A DNA stretch of 12,858 nucleotides from an uncultured Desulfobulbaceae bacterium (GTDB lineage Bacteria; Desulfobacterota; Desulfobulbia; Desulfobulbales; Desulfobulbaceae), in contig CALZIH010000120.1 in assembly GCA_945787305.1 (NCBI GenBank), forward strand, positions 1 through 12,858, read 5' to 3'. Of the stretch, positions 7,507 to 12,858 are shown piece by piece. The notes under the pieces are model-generated. The model was not told the DNA's origin and ran no database searches. It worked only from the letters and a program-made list of their open reading frames with translations. Both the position numbers and the translations under genes were made by a program. Numbering within the stretch: the stretch's first letter is position 1; the number at the start of each line of letters is the position of its first letter.

Positions 7507-8573
7507 TGATTCAATTGAAGCAATGCCGTAGCTCCGCAGCCCTTTCATTTACAGCTGCTGTTTTCGTTGTCTTTTTCGGCGGCTGCGGTTACAAAGACAA
7601 GCCGCTTCCACCACAACAAGTGGTGCCGAGGGAGATAACCGATCTCCGTTATCAACTCACAGACAAAGGCGTATCACTTGCCTGGAGTTATCCGATACAA
7701 ACAATTACCGGTGGAGACATCGATGAAATTGCAAGCTTTGATGTCTACCGTGCGGTTGTGCCGGCAGAAGACTACTGCGACACTTGCCCGGTTCCCTTTG
7801 CCCGACCAGTAAATATTCCCGGTGGTGCCGTACCCGACGAAGGCAGGAAAACAGCGACCTACGAGTCCACCCTGCTTCGACCCGGCAACATGTATTTCTT
7901 CAAGGTTCGCAGCACGGCTGGATGGTGGGCTCATTCCGATGATTCCAATATTGTCAAATTTCTCTGGGACATGCCGGCCAAAGGACCTGTTAACCTGCAA
8001 GCCCAGGTTGGTGACAGCATCATTAGCCTTAACTGGCAACCGGTCACCAGTCATCGTGACGGATCTGCGCTCAGTGAACAGGTCCGCTATCAAGTCTACC
8101 GCAGTATGGGTGGCGGGGAATTCCAACCCCTGGGCGAGCCGTTGAGTGAGACCAACTTTGTCGACACCAAGGCCGTCAATGGCAGAAAATATTTTTACAA
8201 AGTACAGTCCTTGTCCGTATACGAACAGGCAACTGTCGGCGGCGGTGAAAGCGAAATAATCACAGCTACAGCCATCGACCGTACCCCACCTGCACACCCT
8301 GTTGGTATACGTGGTGTGCGCACCATGACAGCCATTAAAATTTTCTGGGAACCGGTGGAGGAAAAAGACCTGAAAGCGTATCGAGTGTACCGTCGCCAGG
8401 CCGAAGATAAAAATGCAACCATGGTTGGTGAGATCAATGCTCCGTATGTCGTGTTCACCGATCACACACCGCCCGAAAAAAGTGTGCAGGTCTTTTATTC
8501 GGTCTCCAGCATTGACAGCATGGACCCGGCCAACGAAAGCGTGCGGTCCCCCGAAGTTATGATCAAACAATAA
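7503..8573 (+). CDS. Fibronectin type III lipoprotein with an LptM-like N-terminus
   Basis: The 356-residue protein has a signal peptide (basic start, hydrophobic core about 12-25) and a lipobox FFGGC, predicting cleavage before Cys28 and a lipid anchor. The mature end reads CGYKDKPLPP, close to the CGLKGPL-type start of LptM (YifL/LppL). Three beta-sandwich units with fibronectin type III character follow, at about 42-155, 160-258 and 263-356. Each has a W-x-P or W-x-x-P strand, a Y-x-VYR strand and a terminal FFKV/FYKV/FYSV strand. A CxxC (C92, C95) sits in an insertion of the first unit. The ATG at 7503 overlaps the argH stop by four bases; an ATG at 7506 would serve as well. Because it lies just before lysA-dapF, where lptM or lppL lies in other proteobacteria, an envelope role related to LptM is possible but unproven. 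A carbohydrate- or protein-binding role is the cautious reading. Confidence 0.85.
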   Translation: MMIQLKQCRSSAALSFTAAVFVVFFGGCGYKDKPLPPQQVVPREITDLRYQLTDKGVSLAWSYPIQTITGGDIDEIASFDVYRAVVPAEDYCDTCPVPFARPVNIPGGAVPDEGRKTATYESTLLRPGNMYFFKVRSTAGWWAHSDDSNIVKFLWDMPAKGPVNLQAQVGDSIISLNWQPVTSHRDGSALSEQVRYQVYRSMGGGEFQPLGEPLSETNFVDTKAVNGRKYFYKVQSLSVYEQATVGGGESEIITATAIDRTPPAHPVGIRGVRTMTAIKIFWEPVEEKDLKAYRVYRRQAEDKNATMVGEINAPYVVFTDHTPPEKSVQVFYSVSSIDSMDPANESVRSPEVMIKQ

Positions 8574-8586
8574 TATCGACAAGCAA

Positions 8587-9852
8587 ATGCATCATTTTCA
8601 ATATAAAAACAACATCATGCACTGTGAAGATATTGCAGTGCCGGAGATAGCCGCCAAGACAGGCACGCCATTCTACCTCTACAGTGCTGCAACCTTGAAA
8701 CGGCATTTTCATGCCTTTGATAGCGGTTTTAAGGGAATAAACCACCTTACCTGTTTTGCGGTCAAAGCCTGTTCCAACATCTCCATCCTGCAACAATTCG
8801 GCCGGATGGGCGGCGGGGCCGACATTGTATCCGGCGGAGAGTTGTTCCGGGCAATGAAAGCCGGTATTGATCCAGGAAAGATAATCTATTCCGGCGTCGG
8901 AAAAACCGAGGCCGAGATGCGGGAGGCCCTTTTTGCAGGTATCCTGCTTTTCAATGTGGAATCACCCCAGGAACTTGACCGATTGCAAAAAGTTGCGGCA
9001 GAGCTGGGTGTGACGGCACCGGTTGCCTTTCGCATAAATCCCGACGTAGACCCCAAGACCCATGCCTACATCTCAACCGGTCTGGCCAAGAATAAATTTG
9101 GCATCCCGGTTGACAGTGCACTGCAGGAGTATGCTCGTGCACAGCAGATGGATAATATCGAGGTCCTCGGTGTCAGTTGCCACATAGGTTCGCAGCTGAC
9201 ACAGATTGACCCCTTTATCGAAGCACTGCGTAAAGTAAAGAATTTTGTCGGCCGTTTACAGGGTGAAGGAATCGAGATCAAGTACCTTGATCTAGGCGGC
9301 GGTGTCGGTATCACCTATGACCAGGAAGATCCTCCACATCCCCACGCATATGCCGAAGCCATCACAAAAGAGATGCAGGGCATGGACTGCACACTGATTC
9401 TCGAGCCGGGCCGGGTCATTGTCGGCAACGCCGGAATCCTGGTCACCGAAGTCCAATATACCAAAGTGAACGCGGGTGGCGAAAAGGAAAAGCGATTTGT
9501 TATTATTGATGCGGCCATGAACGATCTCACCCGACCAAGCCTCTATGACGCCTTTCATGAAATTCTACCGATAAAAGAGACCGGTCGAGAAAAACAGATT
9601 GTGGACGTCGTTGGTCCCATCTGTGAAACCGGAGATTTTATGGCTCGAGACCGGCTGTTGCCTGAAGTCAAGCAGGGAGAATTACTGGCTATCATGAGCT
9701 GCGGTGCTTACGGTTTTACCATGTCGTCAAATTATAATTCCAGACCTAGAGTCGCCGAAGTTCTGGTTAATGGTGATCAGGTCCACATCATTCGCAAGCG
9801 TGAAGATTACGATGATATGATCACCAGTGAATTATTGGTGGAGGTTCCGTGA
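8587..9852 (+). CDS. lysA: Diaminopimelate decarboxylase
   Basis: This PLP enzyme converts meso-diaminopimelate to lysine, the final step of the pathway. The 421 residues match the family. FAVKAC (Lys60) is the PLP Schiff-base lysine of the alanine-racemase-type barrel, followed by GGGADIVSGGELFRA, SCHIGSQ, and the phosphate-binding LDLGGGVGITY. EPGRVIVGNAG and GPICETGDF (Cys346), with SCGAYGFTMSSNYNSRPR near the end, complete the active site across the dimer. The start MHHFQYKNNIMHCED resembles the common MHHF opening. The gene begins 13 bases after the lipoprotein stop with no obvious ribosome site and overlaps dapF by four bases (GTGA). Having lysA immediately before dapF means the two enzymes that use meso-diaminopimelate are made together. 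Confidence 0.97.
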   Translation: MHHFQYKNNIMHCEDIAVPEIAAKTGTPFYLYSAATLKRHFHAFDSGFKGINHLTCFAVKACSNISILQQFGRMGGGADIVSGGELFRAMKAGIDPGKIIYSGVGKTEAEMREALFAGILLFNVESPQELDRLQKVAAELGVTAPVAFRINPDVDPKTHAYISTGLAKNKFGIPVDSALQEYARAQQMDNIEVLGVSCHIGSQLTQIDPFIEALRKVKNFVGRLQGEGIEIKYLDLGGGVGITYDQEDPPHPHAYAEAITKEMQGMDCTLILEPGRVIVGNAGILVTEVQYTKVNAGGEKEKRFVIIDAAMNDLTRPSLYDAFHEILPIKETGREKQIVDVVGPICETGDFMARDRLLPEVKQGELLAIMSCGAYGFTMSSNYNSRPRVAEVLVNGDQVHIIRKREDYDDMITSELLVEVP

Positions 9853-10685
9853 AAATAGCCGATCTCCCCCTGCCCTTTGTCAAAATGAGCGGTACGGGCA
9901 ATGATTTCATTCTCATTGACCACCGACAGCCCAGCATTCATCCCGAGGCCATGTCTGAATTTGCCAGCTTGGTCTGCAGGCGTAAATTCTCAGTCGGCGC
10001 CGATGGTCTTATCCTGATTGAAGACTCGGACCAGGCTGATTTTCGCTGGCAATTCTTTAATGCGGACGGCTCTGTGGCGGAAATGTGCGGTAACGGGGCG
10101 CGCTGTGCGGCCCGCTTTGCTTATATGCATGGTATCGCACCGGCACGTATGCGTTTTGAAACCATTGCCGGAATAATTGAGGCCAACGTCGCAGACATCA
10201 ATGTTTCGGTCAAGATGACTTCGCCAAAAGATTTTCGATTGCACCGCGAAATTGAGGTGGAAAAAAGGAAAATCACCCTCCACTCAGTAGATACCGGAGT
10301 ACCGCATACGGTGCTCTTTGTCGATGAAATCGACGAGGTGGACGTATGTACTCTGGGCAGTCGAATTCGCCATCACGAAGACTTTATGCCCGCCGGAACT
10401 AATGTTAATTTTATCGGTCGTCACGACAATGGTTTTAAGGTACGCACCTATGAACGTGGCGTTGAGGATGAAACCCTGGCCTGCGGTACCGGCGCTACCG
10501 CCTGCGCGATTATGGCCGCCCTACTTGAGGAGGCGGGTTCACCGGTTGAGATTGTTACTTCCGGCGGTGACCGGCTGACCATTCTCTTTGACATGCAGGA
10601 TGGGCCAAATGCGGATAATGTCTTTCTTAAAGGCCCGGCCCATGTGATCTACAAGGGAGAACTGACCGCCGAATCCTTATTCTAA
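9849..10685 (+). CDS. dapF: Diaminopimelate epimerase
   Basis: This enzyme interconverts LL- and meso-diaminopimelate without a cofactor, supplying both peptidoglycan synthesis and LysA. The 278 residues are typical. The two catalytic cysteines are visible, Cys80 in EMCGNGARC and Cys212 in LACGTGATAC, with the N-terminal MSGTGNDFILID and the NADGSVAEMCGNG loop. Translation most likely begins at the GTG at 9849, which overlaps the lysA stop as GTGA. GGAGG at 9840-9844, four bases before it, supports this choice; KMSGTGNDF follows after 12 residues, which is normal. The overlap indicates coupling to lysA. After the stop comes a 157-base gap with hairpins before dapA. Confidence 0.97.
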   Translation: MKIADLPLPFVKMSGTGNDFILIDHRQPSIHPEAMSEFASLVCRRKFSVGADGLILIEDSDQADFRWQFFNADGSVAEMCGNGARCAARFAYMHGIAPARMRFETIAGIIEANVADINVSVKMTSPKDFRLHREIEVEKRKITLHSVDTGVPHTVLFVDEIDEVDVCTLGSRIRHHEDFMPAGTNVNFIGRHDNGFKVRTYERGVEDETLACGTGATACAIMAALLEEAGSPVEIVTSGGDRLTILFDMQDGPNADNVFLKGPAHVIYKGELTAESLF

Positions 10686-10767
10686 ATGGTCACCAACCAT
10701 TCTTGTCGGTGTCGTAAAAAGGCTCGCCACCGACGACGGAAAGAGGTATTACTCATTGTCTTTCCGT
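10685..10767 (+). repeat. Stacked inverted repeats between dapF and dapA
   Basis: Three perfect stems follow one another. AATGGT/ACCATT at 10685-10701 has a 5-base loop and begins on the last base of the dapF stop. GTCGGTG/CACCGAC at 10705-10734 has a 16-base loop. ACGGAAAG/CTTTCCGT at 10736-10767 also has a 16-base loop. None is followed by a clean T tract, so they are not a standard intrinsic terminator. They could slow decay or cut the transcript between dapF and dapA. Confidence 0.5.
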
Positions 10768-10842
10768 ATAGTGCAAACAAGGTTTTAGACTTTAACGAGT
10801 CCATCATTATACATTTTATATCATCCTGATTGGAGGAAACCC
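10768..10842 (+). promoter_or_regulatory. AT-rich dapA leader with ribosome binding site
   Basis: This stretch becomes AT-rich (a TATACA and a TATAT element around 10808-10822) and could hold a dapA promoter, but no good -35 pairs with either at normal spacing. GGAGG at 10832-10836, six bases before the ATG at 10843, is a strong ribosome site. I see no lysine riboswitch fold, and the space is too short for one. Confidence 0.4.
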
Positions 10843-11724
10843 ATGCAACCCATCCAAGGCGCCATAACAGCCATTGTCACCCCGATGCTTAACGGTCAGG
10901 TTGACGAGCAGGGGCTTGTTGACCTGATAGAATTCCAGATTGCCGGAGGCATCAACGGGCTCGTTCCTTGCGGCACCACCGGCGAATCCGCCACACTCGA
11001 TTTTGATGAACATAAGCGTGTTATCGAGTTAACCGTTAAAACCGTCAATGGACGGGTTCCCGTTATAGCAGGAACCGGGGCCAACAACACCCTTGAAGCA
11101 ATAGAACTGAGCGAATCCGCCAAGGCAAGTGGTGCCGATGCCATCCTGTCGGTCGTTCCCTACTATAACAGACCCAGCCAGGAAGGACTGTACCAACATT
11201 TCAAGGCCATCCATGATGCCGTTGACATTCCCATGGTCCTCTACAACGTGCCGAGCCGTACCGTTGCCAATATGCTGCCTGCCACTGTTGCCCGCCTGGC
11301 TGAACTTCCAGGGGTCATCGGCATCAAAGAGGCCTCGGGTAGCCTGAATCAAATCAGCGAAGTGATTCGACTCTGCCCCGATGACTTTATCCTCCTTTCC
11401 GGTGATGACTTCACCTGTATGCCGACGGCGCTGGTTGGTGGCAAGGGCGTGATCTCCGTCACCTCCAATATCGAACCCGCAGGCATCTCCGCCATGATGG
11501 CGGCAGCCCTTTCCGGTGACCTGCAGAAGGCCAATGAACAGCACTACCGCCTCTTTGCCTTGATGGGCAGCATGTTCTGCTATCCCAGTCCGGCCCCGGC
11601 AAAAAAAGCACTGGAACTCATGGGGAAAATCAAGTCTGGTGAAGTTCGTTTGCCCATGACCGCAATGGATGCAGCATCTATTGAAACATTAACCGCTGAG
11701 ATGAAAACGGTAGGGTTGTTATAA
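10843..11724 (+). CDS. dapA: 4-hydroxy-tetrahydrodipicolinate synthase
   Basis: This aldolase condenses pyruvate with aspartate semialdehyde, the committed step to diaminopimelate and lysine and the usual point of lysine feedback. The 293 residues fit the family's TIM barrel. Key residues are visible: the CGTTGESATL loop with Thr45 and Thr46, Tyr134 in LYNVPSRT, and the Schiff-base Lys162 in GIKEASGSL. VPYYNRPSQEGLYQHF and the GGKGVISVTSN region are also standard. A strong GGAGG precedes the ATG by six bases. It is the only gene of the cluster with a long leader and such a good ribosome site, so it may be expressed partly on its own. It is followed after 67 bases by dapB. Confidence 0.97.
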   Translation: MQPIQGAITAIVTPMLNGQVDEQGLVDLIEFQIAGGINGLVPCGTTGESATLDFDEHKRVIELTVKTVNGRVPVIAGTGANNTLEAIELSESAKASGADAILSVVPYYNRPSQEGLYQHFKAIHDAVDIPMVLYNVPSRTVANMLPATVARLAELPGVIGIKEASGSLNQISEVIRLCPDDFILLSGDDFTCMPTALVGGKGVISVTSNIEPAGISAMMAAALSGDLQKANEQHYRLFALMGSMFCYPSPAPAKKALELMGKIKSGEVRLPMTAMDAASIETLTAEMKTVGLL

Positions 11725-11791
11725 GCCACTGCATTTTCAGGCTGCGAATGCACTTGTTGTTTAAAATTTTTCTCTAACTCATAAGAATATT
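11725..11791 (+). other. dapA-dapB intercistronic region with a short inverted repeat
   Basis: TGCATT (11730-11735) and AATGCA (11747-11752) form a 6-base stem with an 11-base loop. An AT-rich stretch follows that includes a -10-like TAAAAT at 11762-11767 without a matching -35. No strong Shine-Dalgarno precedes dapB. Confidence 0.35.
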
Positions 11792-12604
11792 ATGATAAAA
11801 GTTATTGTTGCCGGTGCTGCCGGTCGAATGGGGCAACGCATCTGCTATATGGTCCAGCAAAACCCGGATCTTGTGCTGGCGGCAGCCTTTGAACAACCTG
11901 AAAATCCTGCCGTCGGCAAAGATGTTGGCGAACTTGGCGGTTTCGGCACCACCGGCGTCAAGATTTCAGCCGGCCTGGAATCGGTCATCGATCAAGGCGA
12001 CGTGCTCATTGATTTTACCTTCCACAAGGCCACCATGGACTTTGCCCAAATGGCAGCAAACCATGGTCGGGCCATGGTCATAGGTACCACCGGCTTAAGC
12101 GCTGATGAATTGGCGACCTTGAGAAACCTGGCCGATGGCAGCTTTCCCTGTGTACAGGCTCCGAATATGGCAGTCGGCGTCAATGTACTTTTTAAACTGG
12201 TGGAAAAAACCGCCGCTGTGCTAGGCGACGCCTATGACGTCGAGATTGTCGAGGCCCATCACCGGATGAAAAAAGATGCCCCCTCCGGAACCGCCCTCAA
12301 ACTCGGCGAGATGGCAGCTGCCGGACTGAATAGAGATCTTGCCGAAGTCGGCGTTTTTGAACGAAACGGTATCATCGGTGAACGGACCGATGCGGAAATC
12401 GGTATTCAAACCATCCGGGCCGGAGATATCGTTGGAGAACACACCGTGTATTTTGCCGGAGCAGGGGAACGAATCGAAATTTCCCACCGCGCCCACAGTC
12501 GTGACAACTTTGCCCGCGGCGCCGCTTTGGCGGCTGCCTGGGTAACCGATAAAAGCAACGGCATGTACACCATGTTTGATGTTCTCGGTCTGGCTGATTT
12601 CTGA
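11792..12604 (+). CDS. dapB: 4-hydroxy-tetrahydrodipicolinate reductase
   Basis: This enzyme reduces the DapA product with NAD(P)H to tetrahydrodipicolinate. The 270 residues are the usual size. The N-terminal Rossmann loop is VAGAAGRMG (residues 6-14). IDFTFHKATMDFA and GTTGLSADEL belong to the cofactor-binding half. The substrate-binding signature EAHHRMKKDAPSGTALKLGE begins at Glu154, with His156 and Lys160 as the likely acid/base and stabilising residues by comparison with the E. coli enzyme. The C-terminus GMYTMFDVLGL is typical. The start ATG at 11792 gives an MIKVIVAGAAG opening expected for the family, although the ribosome site is weak. A small dyad (CTGATC/GATCAG, 12601-12619) overlaps the stop codon. 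The gene is followed 60 bases later by folK. Confidence 0.97.
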   Translation: MIKVIVAGAAGRMGQRICYMVQQNPDLVLAAAFEQPENPAVGKDVGELGGFGTTGVKISAGLESVIDQGDVLIDFTFHKATMDFAQMAANHGRAMVIGTTGLSADELATLRNLADGSFPCVQAPNMAVGVNVLFKLVEKTAAVLGDAYDVEIVEAHHRMKKDAPSGTALKLGEMAAAGLNRDLAEVGVFERNGIIGERTDAEIGIQTIRAGDIVGEHTVYFAGAGERIEISHRAHSRDNFARGAALAAAWVTDKSNGMYTMFDVLGLADF

Positions 12605-12664
12605 TCCATCACTGATCAGATTAACTGCTCATCGTCCCCACCGTTGACCCGAACCGAAACCGGA

Positions 12665-12858
12665 ATGCAGGCAACACGAAACTCATCTGTGGCCTGCATT
12701 GGTCTTGGTTCTAATTTGGGTAGCTCCCTGCAGATTCTGCAGGATGGTTGGCAGCTTCTCGGAAAAAAACAGGGTATTCGCTTACAGTCCCTTTCTCTGC
12801 CCTACCGGACAAAACCCGTCGACATGGAGTCATCCCGTTGGTTCATTAATGCCGTCGG
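12665..12858 (+). CDS. folK: 2-amino-4-hydroxy-6-hydroxymethyldihydropteridine diphosphokinase (HPPK), 5' part
   Basis: Sixty-four codons and two bases of this gene are present before the window ends. The product transfers pyrophosphate from ATP to a pterin alcohol in folate synthesis. The evidence is the family opening ACIGLGSNLGSSLQ, then SLPYRTKPVD and SSRWFINAV, in the right order and spacing for HPPK, whose full length is about 160 residues. The ATG at 12665 gives a slightly long start before the first strand. A TTG at 12644 or a GTG at 12689 in the same frame are alternatives, and no strong ribosome site decides between them. Folate synthesis is unrelated to lysine chemistry, so this is a neighbour carried on the same strand and perhaps the same transcript. 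Confidence 0.9.
   Translation, partial: MQATRNSSVACIGLGSNLGSSLQILQDGWQLLGKKQGIRLQSLSLPYRTKPVDMESSRWFINAV

Noticed and set aside
7674..8582. A 302-codon open frame on the minus strand opposite the lipoprotein gene
   Set aside because: Its product is low in recognisable patterns, while the plus-strand frame has a signal peptide, lipobox and repeated fibronectin units.
10686..10842. Lysine riboswitch upstream of dapA
   Set aside because: The gap is shorter than a typical lysine riboswitch plus expression platform, and I could not find the multi-helix core. Only simple hairpins are visible.
11029..11544. A 171-codon minus-strand frame inside dapA
   Set aside because: It is fully nested in a clear dapA with all catalytic residues, and has no ribosome site or motif of its own.
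1..12858. CRISPR arrays, tRNA or rRNA genes, insertion sequences, phage or defence genes
   Set aside because: No regularly spaced repeats, RNA gene signatures, transposase motifs or terminal repeats were seen; the window is core metabolism.

Overview
The window reads as a chromosomal housekeeping stretch of a Gram-negative, anaerobic delta-proteobacterium. The best guess is Desulfobacterota, Desulfobulbales-like. The grounds are the run argF-argG-argH-lipoprotein-lysA-dapF-dapA-dapB-folK, a PutA-type enzyme with a long C-terminal domain, and moderate GC. This placement rests on remembered gene order and protein character, not on a search. I see no mobile element, CRISPR array, rRNA or tRNA.

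Layout: (1) 1-1416 is the 3' end of a putA-like gene: the glutamate-semialdehyde dehydrogenase part plus a C-terminal extension. (2) 1595-2311 is a FadR-type GntR regulator on the same strand. A near-perfect FadR/PdhR-type operator lies inside its own promoter region. (3) 2379-3730, minus strand, is a two-gene membrane operon, nfeD then a qmcA-like stomatin/SPFH gene, joined by a one-base stop/start overlap. (4) 3731-4004 is the divergent control region and carries a perfect inverted repeat. (5) 4005-12858, plus strand, is one long, tightly packed biosynthetic cluster. The last two or three arginine steps (argF, argG, argH) run into a lipoprotein with fibronectin type III folds. That gene runs into diaminopimelate/lysine synthesis (lysA, dapF, dapA, dapB) and then the start of folK. 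Overlaps at argH/lipoprotein and lysA/dapF point to translational coupling. A 157-base gap with stacked hairpins separates dapF from dapA.

How the genes work together: ArgF, ArgG and ArgH turn ornithine into arginine. DapA and DapB open the diaminopimelate branch from aspartate semialdehyde, DapF makes meso-diaminopimelate for peptidoglycan, and LysA decarboxylates it to lysine. The middle steps (an aminotransferase such as DapL, or DapD/C/E) are not in the window.

Two points deserve attention. First, argF is broken: an internal deletion of about 74-80 bases removes the HCLP ornithine-binding motif and shifts the frame, while an intact family C-terminus follows in another frame. Second, the lipoprotein begins, right after its lipid-carrying cysteine, with a short motif like that of LptM (YifL/LppL), and sits where lptM sits relative to lysA and dapF in other proteobacteria. 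It may be an enlarged LptM relative. I found no plainly new multi-gene system here.
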